Program-made: the position numbers and the translations under genes
From: Charina bottae
Taxonomy: Eukaryota > Chordata > Lepidosauria > Squamata > Charinaidae
DNA: 64,000 bases
Direction of reading: 5' to 3'
NCBI GenBank assembly: GCA_023362775.1
Contig: JALMGJ010000002.1
Coordinates: 28,735,414 to 28,799,413, forward strand
In this document: piece after piece, positions 1 to 11,000 of the stretch
Layout: each line of letters begins with the position of its first letter
Position numbering within the stretch: the stretch's first letter is position 1
Notes under the pieces: model-generated
Databases searched by the model: none
Seen by the model: only the letters and a program-made list of their open reading frames with translations
What the model was told of the DNA's origin: nothing

Positions 1-632
1 AATCCCGTTTCAGCTCTCCCCCAGCCTTCAAATGGAAGGGCTCCTGATACAACTGAACCAGGAGCTAAATGTGGTGGGTGAACAGACAAGGATTACATGG
101 AAGCTCTAGAGTGGAGATGTTGTGACAAGCAGGCAGGCTCGTCCTGGTACTCAGGAGAAAAGACGCAAAGACCTGCTCGTTGTCGGGTCTTTTACTGGGC
201 TGTAAAAAAGCTGAGCCACAGAGCTCGGAATGGGAGCCTGGCTGAAGCCTGAAGTGCTTCAATGAGGCCAAAGCCTTGCAGAGCAGAAGGGAAATAAAGG
301 TGGCAGCAGCTGGCAACTGGGGTGCACAAGGAGTGTTCCTTCTCCCTTCCACCACCCCTTCTCGGAACAGGAGCAAGGAAAAAGCTCTGGAGGAGGGAAG
401 CCCAGCAGGGAACAGGGAAGGATGAAGGAGATCCACCTTTGGGCCATTGCAGGAAAAGCAGAGGCTTTGATGGAGCAGAACAGTGGAGGAACTCCAGATA
501 GATAAAATACAGAATGAACTTGGTTGGGAAGAAGAATGGACCCCCCAACCTGGGCATATAGAGATTATTGCTGGAGAAATAGGGAGATAGAGAGGTTACC
601 AGTAAAGAAATAGGGAGGTCTAATGACTCAAC

Positions 633-822
633 TAATGCTAGGGAAAGTGGAAGGCAAAAGGAAGAGGGGCCGACCAAGGGCAAGATGGATGGATGATATT
701 CTGGAGGTGACGGACTCGACCATAGGGGAGCTAGGGATGGTGACAGCCGACAGGAAGCTCTGGCATGGGCTGGTCCACAAAGTCACGAAGAGTCGGAAGC
801 GACTGAACAAATAAACAAAAAC
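633..822 (+). mobile_element. 5'-truncated Bov-B (RTE) LINE 3' end with target-site duplication
   Basis: It encodes the extreme carboxy end of Bov-B ORF2 (LMLGKVEGKRKRGRPRARW) followed by the tail motif AAGAGTCGGAAGCGACTGAA. It is flanked by GACTCAAC at 625-632 and 823-830. The homologous place in gene B (about 24275) is unoccupied, so the insertion is younger than the duplication. Confidence 0.85.
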
Positions 823-1090
823 GACTCAACAAGTTGGAGGTGCAGTTGGAGTAGTTATAGAAGAGAGGTATTGCAATAGAAGATAGACTGAGTAATATGA
901 GTCTAGAACTAAGAGCATTAGCTTAGGAACAGAGTAGCTGGACCAATAAATACAACAATAGAAATCCAAGAGCATTTGTGAAGCCAAAACCAGATGGCAA
1001 AATTAGATAAGAGCTACAAGATATAAAGTATAGATATTTGAACCTAAGATATAAAGTACAGATATAGAACTGAAGCATTAAGTTGTTGCT

Positions 1091-1185
1091 ATATCAGCCA
1101 GTTTGGTGTAGTGCTTAAGGTATCAGGCTAGAGACTGGGAGACCATAAGTTCCAGTCCCGCCTTAGGCAGAAAGCCTTTCTTGAT
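1091..1185 (+). mobile_element. Sauria-type tRNA-derived SINE, head only
   Basis: A tRNA-like head (GCCAGTTTGGTGTAGTG with a TTCCAGTCCCG-like B box). The same SINE sits at the homologous point of gene B (about 24520), so the insertion predates the A/B duplication. The 3' part has been lost in this copy. Confidence 0.75.
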
Positions 1186-1434
1186 GCTTTTTTAATTTGC
1201 AAATGGGGAAAATTGCTTTGTTACTGTAGCAGCATCTCTGTCATTACAATATCCCAAACCAGCACAGATGGCTCAACTTTGGAAGATTAAGAACATAATT
1301 TCTCTCTCTTTCACTCACTCACTCTCAAATGCTGGGCAACTGCTGTTTGGAATATCTCTCCCATCCCTACACCAAATTTAACACTAAGGAATTGAAGGAG
1401 GAGCCTCAATGGACCCTCAAAGGAGAAGTCTCAC

Positions 1435-2262
1435 CTGCCATGGCTGTGCCATCAGGGGTGTCTGATGGTCTCCAACACGCATCCTCCCGCTCCTCAGTTG
1501 GGAGGAAGAGGCAGCATTGAGGGCCCAGGCCAGAGCTTGATTTGCTGTGGAAATACCGGAGGCATCTTCGGACAGGATTCTTGCAACCATTTCAGTGGGT
1601 GAGATTTCCCAGTTCTCTTTTTCTAGGCACCTTTCCCAAACTTTCTTAGACAACACAGGCCTTGAATAGGAACACTGGAACGCTGTCTTCCCATATTGCT
1701 TAATAGAAATGTAATATGAATCAAAGTCATAATATTGTGTTCTTTTTTTTGTCTGGGTGTGGTAGGAAAACAAAGCATGTTTATGTTGGAGATCAACCCC
1801 GGAGGAAAACAATCTTATTGGCAAAGTAGTTGCAATCCACACTTTCCCCCCAATGAAGTTATTAATATTTTGAATACTGTCTAGTAGATGTGACAGTATG
1901 AATGTGGACTGAAGATCCAGTTGACAAACTGTAATTTTTAGTGGGCTATTTATAAGAAAAAGGAGCCTTTGCTTTTTCTTTTTTATAAACATTTTTCCCA
2001 GACTTATATCGATATTCATTGCTGGGAAAGTTTCTGAAAGGACAATGCAAATCCCATTTTTTACAGCTGCAGTTGTAAAGCTTCTTTTAAAGTTTTCTCC
2101 TCTTTCATTGTCCTGAGAAAGGAGGGCAACCCACGTCCACCGGAAATGCAGGAGCAGCTTGACAATTGCTGAGTAAGGAGGTTCTTCTTTTGGACTCATC
2201 CGGTAGAAAAAGGGAAAATGATGACTTTGCTCAGGAATGTGGCTGATAACCCCATAGCTGAT
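1435..2262 (-). CDS. V2R copy A, isolated exon 3 (intact frame)
   Basis: An 828-nt exon (276 codons, phase 0 at both ends) with the same acceptor (CTTAG before ATCAGC) and donor (CAG|GTGAGA) as exon 3 of gene B. The proteins match along almost all of their length, with a five-codon gap near GVDLQHK. The flanking introns also match gene B: 1-1434 with 23640-25656, and 2263-2726 with 26500-26960. Exon 4 would lie about 0.5 kb beyond the left edge by comparison. No exon 2 follows on the other side, where similarity stops at an (AC)n run. Most likely this is part of a truncated or rearranged V2R gene, so function is doubtful even though the exon is open. Confidence 0.85.
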
Positions 2263-2724
2263 CTAAGATGAAAGAGAAATATTGGTAGTTTGTGTCCCTT
2301 TTAATGATAAAAGTCAGGTGCTTAAATGGAAGGGCCACCTTTCCCCACTGCTGAGATAATTTTCCAGAGAACCACACCTGCCTGACATGCTGTCTCCCTT
2401 GGTGTCCTCTCCTATTCTCCTGTTCACTCCCTTTGAGGGTAAGGGGCTCTGACCTAATCAGTGGGTGATCCTCATGAGTGATCCTCATGGGTGATGCTCA
2501 TTGGTAATGTTCATGTAGCACACCCTTCTGGTCAAACCTACACGTGCAGGTAAGCATGGGTGATGGATTGGAAGTTGTGGGGTACATTTGCTGCCAACAG
2601 CTGAGGCTCACATGAGCCCTACACTCTTTGGGTCACCCAGATAGTAGATCAGACCCAGCAAGTGATCCTGGGCAGATAGGAGCATCTTAATACATTGGAA
2701 GAGTGAGCTCTTCTCAATTACCAA

Positions 2725-2726
<2 letters not shown>
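2263..2726 (-). other. Intron 2 remnant of V2R copy A
   Basis: Non-coding. It is collinear with 26500-26960 of gene B, including tandem GTGATCCTCATG-like units near 2462-2510. Similarity ends at the following (AC)n run. Confidence 0.7.

Positions 2727-2763
<37 letters not shown>
2727..2763. repeat. (AC)n microsatellite at the homology breakpoint
   Basis: A pure AC run. In gene B the corresponding site is an AC/AG run (about 26953-26985) directly next to exon 2. In copy A, exon 2 does not follow. Confidence 0.9.
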
Positions 2764-2766
<3 letters not shown>

Positions 2767-3229
2767 CCTCCATTCCAACCGGGAGTAATGGCTAAATCCC
2801 ACACTCTCATTCTCAATCAGAACTTGCCTAAACCTCAACCCCAGCCCATATCATGCTATTCACAAAACTTCTTTTGTTTCACTGAACTGACAACATGTTT
2901 AATTCTCATAGATTATTACTGCTGATTTGATTGCTCTATATGTTGCCTTGAAATATTGTTTGTTATATTCCCCCCATCAAACGTTTCTTATCTGAACATT
3001 ATTTCATTGCCTTTATATCATTGATTTCAAATATTTGATAATAAACTCTTTAATTGGTTCTTAATTATAGACTTCTTTTCAGATGTCTTTTAATAACCCA
3101 AGATCACTGGCATTATGGCAAGCTCTAGTTCATAAGAGGAGTGAATTAATTGATGATGACATCCTTTGTGCTCTCTTATGGACTAGAGGAAGCATGTTAA
3201 AGCTTTTGTCTGGACTGAAGTTATGCAAC
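2764..3229. other. Unassigned AT-rich spacer
   Basis: No V2R exon and no confident repeat could be recognised between the AC run and the first L1-like protein similarity. The end toward 3229 may belong to the L1 that follows. Confidence 0.4.
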
Positions 3230-6200
3230 AAGAAACAAGAAACCAAGAGATGTGCTGGTTATTTTTCCAGAAAAGGAATAAGAAATCAGGTTCTGCAAAG
3301 TCATTTTGATTTAAGATTAAAAACTGAGAAAGTGGATATAATTGTCCTAAAAGAAATACCAGTTAGGATTTTAAGATAGAGAAAAGTATATGCGTTTTTG
3401 ACAGATGTCCTGAAACAGAATAAAATTATTTTTGTTGGGAGAAGTTGGAAGGTGTCAGTTTTAATTTACAGCAGCAGAGATTCAGATTAATTTCAATTTC
3501 CAAGGCCAAGGATTTTCTCACCAGACGTGGAACTAACCTGGGACAGGGTGAAGATGGAAGAGTTTCATCAGAAGCTAAACAGTTGGAGTGCTCTGTACCG
3601 GATATAGAAATGGGAACTACATCTAAGGACTTTGATGGATTGTTTGGCTAGACAATATCTTGTAAATATTTGACTTGGAATGTAAATGGGGCTAATGCTC
3701 TACAGAAAATAAAGATTTTTCATTATTTGAGAAAATTAAATTACAATGTGATATGTCTATAGGAAACTCTTATAAGAAATAAGGACATTAAGTATTTGAC
3801 TAGTAAAACTTTGGGAGAATAATTTATTTCAGCAGGTTTGAAGAAGACTAATGGACTTTTATTCTATGTCAAACCGCAACTGAAATCATGGCTTCTGCTT
3901 TCTGACGAACCTGGCAGATATGTGCCTGTTGGAGTAGAACTGCAAGGATTCAAATCTATCATTTTTGGAGTATATGTATCAAATGAGGATAAAGGTCCAT
4001 TTTTTAAACAACTTATGGATCAACTGTCACCTTTTTCAAATCAAAGTTGGTGCTTATTGGGAGATTGGAATGGAGTAGTTACTCAAGCAATTAATAGAAC
4101 ATCAGGCAAAGAAATGAAACTTAAAGAAGTAAAATTACCAACGTCCTTTTTGATTTAATAGACAAATTGGCTTTGGTGGACTTCTGGGGACAAAAAAAAT
4201 GAACTGGCAAGAGAGTATACTTTCTACTCTGAAAGACATAAATCTTTCTCAAGAATTGACATGATATGGATTTCAAAGGATATGGCTAATAAGATTTGTA
4301 AAGTGGATATTTTACCTAAGACTTTCTCGATCATAACCCAGTCAGTTTAATAAACAAGACAAACCCTATGGCATTTAGATGGAGATTGAATGAAGCAATA
4401 TTACAAAGAGAAAATGTGATGAATTTTTTGATAGCAACTTGGATAAAAGGAGTTGACTTAAAGACTGTTTGAGACATCAGCAAGGCTGTTATGAGAGGCT
4501 ACTATATCCAATATAACCGTGATTTAAAAAAGAAATCCCAAGGAAAAATGCAGACCATTCTGGACCAAATTTGGGGGAAAAAAAGATAACGAGTTGCAGG
4601 AAAAAACCAATGGATACTAATATTTTATACCAACTAAAACTTTTGAATCAACAAATATCTATATTGACTGTGAGAGAAATAGAGACTAAACTGAATTATG
4701 TTAAACAGAGATATTTTGAATTTGCAAATAAACCAGGGAGATGGTTAGCTTATTAATTAGGGAAAGAGAGAGAAAAGAAAATGGTATTAAAGTTTTAAGA
4801 AGGCGAGACTGTTTTAATAGATTATGAGAGAATTAAAAAGTCATTTTATGATTTTTATTCTAATTTGTATAAAAAACAGGAAGTCTCTCTGGAGAAAATG
4901 GATGAATATTTGGAAAAAGAAAAATGACAAAACTCTCATAGTCACAGAGATTAATAATGAAGTTATAAAAAAGACTAAATTGGGGAAAGCACCAGGTCCA
5001 GATGGTTTGCCAAGTTTATATTACAGATGTTTTGAAGATCAACTTCTCCAACCCTTTCAAAGTTTGATGAATTCTATTTTGCAGGGCTCTGCAATGCAAG
5101 ATTCTTGGAAAGAAACCAATATTGCACTTTTATTGAAGGAAGGACAAGATCCTACATTAACTAAGAATTATAGACCAATTTCTTTGCTGAGCAATGATTA
5201 TAAAATATTTGCTTAAATATTGGCTGATAGATTGAAGAAGATTTTACAGGAATTTATACATGATGACCAATGTGGGTTTCTACCCAAAAGACAATTAAGA
5301 GACAATGTGAGAATAGTATTGGATAGTATAGAATATTTACAAATGGGCTTTCCAAAGTGCCGCCGCTGGCGACACAGCAGCGGCGGCATCGCGGCGGTGG
5401 CGCGTGTGCACGGCGGCGGCGCGGGAGGGCATGCAGAGGCATGTGCGTGCACGGTGGCGGCGTGGGGTGTGTGTGGCAGCGCACGTGTGCATGGTGGCGG
5501 CGGCGGCAGCCTCCGCTAAAACGCGGAAGCACTGATACTGCGCCGCTGCTACCGCCGCCGTGCACACACACGCCGCCGCTTCCGGGTGGTGTGGCGACAC
5601 ACCATGCTGTGTGTGGTGATACACTTTTGTGTTGTGACACACAGTTTGGAAAGCTCTGATTTACAAAATCACAATGTGAGGTAAGTGGCCCTCATTTTTA
5701 TAGATGCAGAGAAAGCCTTTGGTAATTTGAATTGGTCTTTTATGTTTAAAGTTTTGGAAAATATGGATTTTTGAGAAAATTTTATCCAAGGAATTAAGTC
5801 AATTTATATACCTCGAAAGGCATATATCATTGTTAATGGTAACTTAACTAAACCATGTGACATTCAGAAAGGAACAAGACAGGCATGTCCCCTGTCTCCT
5901 TTGCTTTTTATTTTAGTTTTGGAAGTGTTAAACAGAGACATTAGACAAGAGGAGAAGACAAAGGGTTTGAAGATAAAAAAAGTTTATAAATTGAGGCCTT
6001 TTGCTGATGATTTAGTTTTGATTTTACAAGATCTTTTGAATGACATTGAATATTTGATGAAAGTGAAGGACTTTGGGTTACTAGCTGGTTTTAAAATAAA
6101 TAAACAAAAAACAAGGATGTTGGTTAAGAATATGACTATGCAAAACCAAGAATTGTTGATGAGTAAGACTGGTATCAAAATTGAAAATAAGGTTAGATGT

Positions 6201-6355
6201 TTGTCAAATATGAATTGTAGGTCGTTTCAGAATAATTATGTCAAAGTCTGGATTGGAATAAAAAAAGATTAATCAAGATGGGATAAATTACAATTATCAT
6301 TTTTGGGACGGATTTCGGTGATTAAGATGAAGATGAAGGATTTATTCCAAGGATG
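3230..6355 (+). mobile_element. L1-like LINE copy I, decayed
   Basis: It begins in the ORF1 carboxy half (VDIIVLKEIPVRILR is shared with copy II at 9520-9570). ORF2 then starts near 3660 (TWNVNGAN..., the endonuclease start) and continues through the RT block (KNYRPISLLSNDYK, LVFADDLVLI near 6000). Many stops and frameshifts are present. An hAT-like MITE is inserted at 5343-5658, and the copy is cut by an L2-like LINE from about 6356. The ORF2 carboxy third is missing here. The L1-type 3' end at about 7720-8025 could be its remainder. Confidence 0.85.
5343..5658. mobile_element. GC-rich hAT-like MITE inside L1 copy I
   Basis: It is bounded by GGGCTTTCC and GGAAAGCTCTG, an imperfect inverted repeat. 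An 8-bp duplication ATTTACAA lies at 5335-5342 and 5659-5666. L1 copy II, which lacks the insert, shows the single target. The interior is very rich in CGG/GCC and CpG. Open frames on both strands here are only base composition. It is related by its termini to 22421-22687. Confidence 0.85.
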
Positions 6356-7460
6356 TTGTTTATATTTATTTATTTATTTATTTATTTATTATTCAAATTT
6401 ATCACCGCCGATCTATACAGCAGTAGACTCTGTAATATAAATATGAAATATAATATTTTAATATAAAATTAAAACCTATACACTTTAAAATACAATATAA
6501 TAATAAATATGAAAAAAAAATCCAGAGGATGGTGAGATCTTAAAAAGGAGGATATTATGGAGCTAACCACCCCCCAGGAGGAACTATTACCTCCTTCATA
6601 CCAAGCAAGGCGGCAGAACTAGATCTTTAAAGACATTGAAAGGACAGGAGCGAGGGCGCCCGCCTCACCTCTGGGGGCAAGATATTCCACAGGGCGGGTG
6701 CTATCGCAGAGAAGGCATGACTCCTGGACCCCGCTAGATGAAATTCTTTTATTGATGGGGTCCGAAGCATGCCCTTTCTGCATGACCGGATGGGGTGGGT
6801 AGGTGTGGTCAGGATGAGACGGTCCCTCAGGTACCCTGGCCCCATGCCATGTAGGGCTTTAAAGCTGATAACCAACACCTTGAATTGGACCCAGAAGCAA
6901 ACTGGTACCCAATGCAGCTTGCGGAGCAGTGGTGTTACTTCAGCTGATCTTATAGCACCTGAAACTGCCCACGTGGCTGCATTCTGGACCAGCTGAAGCT
7001 TCTGGATACTCTTCAATGGTATCCCCGTTTAAAGCACGTTGCAATAATCTATATGGGAGATGACAAGGGCATGAGTGACTGTTCGGAGGGCCTCTCGATC
7101 CAGGAAGGGGAGCAACTAGCACACAACCCGAAGCTGTGCAAAGGCCCTCCTGTCCACAACTGCCCCCTGCTCTTTGAGCAGGAGTCGTGACTCCAGGAGG
7201 ACCCCCAAGTTCCGCACTGAATCTGAACAGGGCAGTGCAACCCCATCCATAGTTAAAAATGACAACTTCCTGGATACAGGGGGGGGGGCATCAATCCACA
7301 GCCACTGCATCTTACTAGGGTTCAGTTGAAACCTCTTGTTCCCCATCCAGGCTTGTACAGCCTCCGGCACTGAGACAGGGTGTCAAGCACATCACTTACT
7401 TCACCCGGGACAGAGATATACAACTGAGTATCATCAGCATATTGGTGATACTGTGAGACT
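6356..7460 (-). mobile_element. L2/CR1-like LINE, 3' part
   Basis: Read on the minus strand it shows the RT motif YADDTQLY (about 7410-7440). The carboxy text LQLVQNAATWAVSG...LHWVPV and ALWNILPPEVRRAPSLLSF lies at 6640-7010. The 3' end abuts a (TTTA)n run at 6364-6391. It contains several stops and is closely related to the longer copy at 58305-60580. Confidence 0.85.
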
Positions 7461-7719
7461 AGGCTGAAGCTTCCATAACCTAAAGATGAAGCAGGCACGT
7501 GTGCAGAGAGGACAAAGCCAGGAATCTTGTCTATGGGATCCCTTTTGGGAGGTAGATAAGAAGGAAGCAAGTCGTTAAGGAAACAAAAGGAAAAATGTCA
7601 CCTGAACCAGACAGAGGAAGATGGGCCTGAGCACATGGAAACTCCCACCCCAAATCCATCAACAGCTACTAGGCTTGTAAATTAACAAGGCAAAAGTAGC
7701 TGCCAGTCTTGTGAATATA
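7461..7719. other. Unassigned spacer
   Basis: Nothing recognisable was seen. It lies between an L2-like LINE and an L1 3' end. Confidence 0.4.
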
Positions 7720-8025
7720 TTTCTTCTTTTTCTTTTAATATAAGGGGATGGAGCAACAGTATTTAGTGATTTTTATAATGTGCCAATGGAATGATTCATA
7801 GAAATAATGTGATCTTGGTTTAATATAGAGTAAGGGATTGATTATGGAACATTTGTTGTATATCCTTGCTGTTAAAAGTCAGATGTCATCTCTTCTTGTA
7901 ATTGTTTTAAAAAAAAAATTCTCTTGTGTTTTCACACTTCTTTAGTTTTTTTTTCTTTTTGCAGTTTTTTTCTTTTTCGTTGTTTTTATCTTTGTCTTAA
8001 TTCTAATAAAATTCTTATTGAAAAA
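7720..8025 (+). mobile_element. L1 3' untranslated end
   Basis: It matches the L1-type 3' end at 40475-40775: AAGGGGATGGAGCAAC, then a T-rich stretch and CTAATAAAATTCTTATT before an A run. The coding region is absent or disconnected. Confidence 0.7.
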
Positions 8026-11000
8026 AAGCTGCTATGGGACATGCAGCTGAAATTGTACTGAAATCTGAAAGAGAAGCAGGGCATTCGGCTTCCAGTGGGA
8101 AAAATGGTGGAAGAAAACTTCTAGCCCTCCGTGGCTAGAATCGACAACATGGTGTATAACTAGAGGCTCAGGCAAGAATCTGAGCCCTGAAGCTGCCTCC
8201 GGGAAGGAGGGTAGCTTGGAATCGCTTCCCAGATCTTCTGAACAGCTGCAGCTTGCCGGAGGGTCATAGATTTGATGATTGACAATCGAACAGCTGAGAA
8301 GCGGGAGGAAAATCTCATCCAAACTGTGCTTTGAATCCCTTAAAGGGACACAATTCCGACCACCGTACTTCTTAACTCACTATTTTACTTTTTCTATTGG
8401 ACTTTATGAGGTTCTTTTTGATACAGAAATACTATATTCTCTTCGTGGATTTATCATTATTTTCTGTGACTTTTTTAAATTGTGATTTACTTATTTTGAT
8501 GGATTATAAATTGTGCAAAGATATAAAAAGGTGTATTGTTTTTTTTATTTAGAAATTCTTGTTTTCTTTTTTGAGGGGATAAAATTGCCCTCTGATCTTT
8601 ATTTTATTTATACTTTTTTTTTTGGAAAATATTTTTTTTATAAAGTAACTTTGTTGCATTTGAAACTGGAACTATTTTTAGACTGTATGAGAAGGTTTTG
8701 TAGTGGCTAGTTTTATAAGCTGTGATTGGAAATTGTTTCAGAATATTGACATTGGATATCCAGTGTTTTAAATTGTCATCAAGAAGCTCTAGTTTCAATC
8801 CAAGGTCTGTGATTGGATAGTATCTTTTTATTTTTTAATATAGATTTTTTTCCCTTTGTAATTACAATATTCGGACACTAGATGTGGTTTTAACATTAAA
8901 ATTTTAAATACTATGATTTTTAAATTGGGAGATTGTAATATTTTTTTTAAAAAAAGGAGAATTATGGCTAATAGAAAACAAACCCAACATGGGTCGGGGG
9001 GACCTCCTGAGTTAGATTATTTGACAATGCTATTTGAAGAGTTTAAACTAAAAACTACACAATCAATTACCCAATCTTTCCAAGATATTAAAGAACAAAA
9101 TGAGAAAACATTTGCTGAGTTTGAGAAAATATTTGATTAGAAATTGGAAAAAATGGAAATGAAATTAGAGGGAGGAATTAAAATGGTGGACAATAGAGTT
9201 GATGTTTTAGAGAGAGAAAGAGAAAATGATTTGGATAGAATTGCATTATTGGAATTGAGAGATAAGGAATTTTCTTTAAGGTTCAGAAGTATCCCTGAAG
9301 AAAGAGAGGAAAATCTTAAAGCTAAAATTACACAGACCTTGGCAGATTTAATTGAATGGGAGGAAGATAAAATGATAGAGGAGATGGAAAAAGTTTTTTT
9401 GGATTAACTCAACATATGCGGAGATTACCAAAAAACTGAGAAATGTATTGGTTCATTTTGCTAGGAGAAAAACAAGAGATTTGGTTCTTCAAACCCATTT
9501 TGACAACAAACTTAATATTGAAAATGTGGATATAACAGTGTTGAAAGAAATTCCTGTGAGAATATTGAGAAAGAGAAAAGAATATTTTTTGACAGATGTT
9601 CTGAAAAAAAAAAATAAGATCCCTTTTCATTGGGAGAAATTGGAAGGGGTGAGTTTAACTTTCCAACAATGAAAGGTTAGATTAACTTCAACCATCAAGG
9701 TTAAGGAATTCTTGACAAAATATAGAACTAACTTGGATAAGCAACTATCTGAACCACAATACAGAGATCCTACATCTCAAGAAGAGGAGACTGCTGCTGC
9801 TTCTAAAGACTGTGATAAATTTAAATTATAAAGGTGGATTTAAATTGTCTCATGTGGAATATAAACGGAGCAAATGCTCCTCAAAAAAGAAAAAAAGGTT
9901 TTCATTATTAGAATAAATTGAAATGTGATGTGATATGTTTACAAGAAACACATGTAAAGAAAATGATGTAAAATATTTAATAAATAAGAATTTAGGCCAA
10001 GACTTGGTTTCAGCAAATACAAAGAAGATCAATGGACTTGTATTATATATTAAACCATATCTGAAACCATGTCTGTTATTAACTGATCAACAAGGTAGAT
10101 ATGTTGCAGTTGAAATTGAACTTAATGGAATAAAAACAATTATTGTGGGACTTTATGCACCAAATGAAGACAAGAGCAATTTTTTACAGAACTTTTGAGT
10201 GATTTGACAGCTTTTTCATATCAAAGTTGGTGTTTAATGGAGGACTGGAATGGAGTTCCATCTCCATTGATTGACAGAACATCTGAAAAACAAATGAAAA
10301 TAAAACAAGGTCGATTACCAAAATCTTTTTTTGACTTGATTGATAACTTATCCTTGGTGGACTCATGGAGATACAAAAATTGTTTGGCAAAAGAATGTAC
10401 TTTTTATTCAGAGAGACATAAATCTTTTTCTAGAATTGATATGATATGGATTTTGAAGGATTTGGTGAAAAAAATTTCTAAGGTCGATATTCTACCAAAG
10501 ACTTTTTCTGATCATAATCCTGATAAGATGATAATAAAAAGAATTTGTAGGACATATAGATGGAAACTGAATGAATCTATTTTACAAAAAGATGAGGTTG
10601 TGAATGATTGTAAACAGAAATTAAAAGATTTTTTTGAAATTAACTTGGACAACGGAACAGATCTGAATACTGTATGGGATGCCAGTAAAGCTGTTATGAG
10701 GGGACATTTTATTTATCATAATTCTGCTCTTAAAAAAACCTCAGCAAAAGCTACAGAAGGTTCTGAATCAGATTAAATTGAAAGAAAGGGAGTTACAGAA
10801 AAAACCTTCAGATAATAGTCTTTAATGCCGGATTCATGGAAAGAGGCCAATATTGCTTTAATACTAAGGGAAGGACAAGATCAACAAGTTAAAAATTATA
10901 GACCAATATCATTGTTGAATAATGATTATAAAATATTTGCATCAGTGTTGGCAGAAAGAATGAAAAAATATTTACAAGAAATTATTCATCATGATCAGTG

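Larger units (their letters stand above)
1..1434 (-). other. Intron 3 of V2R copy A
   Basis: Non-coding. It matches intron 3 of gene B (about 23640-25656) closely, including shared short tracts near GAAAAGAC and GGGAGGTC. It holds a Bov-B tail (633-822) and a SINE piece (about 1091-1185), described separately. The open frames here are chance ones. Confidence 0.75.

Noticed and set aside
1417..2262. Calling copy A a functional receptor
   Set aside because: Only exon 3 is visible, exon 2 is absent where expected, and exons 4-6 would be off the window.
5213..5660. Several overlapping frames rich in Ala, His and Pro on both strands
   Set aside because: They lie inside the GC-rich MITE and reflect base composition; similar frames occur in all six readings.
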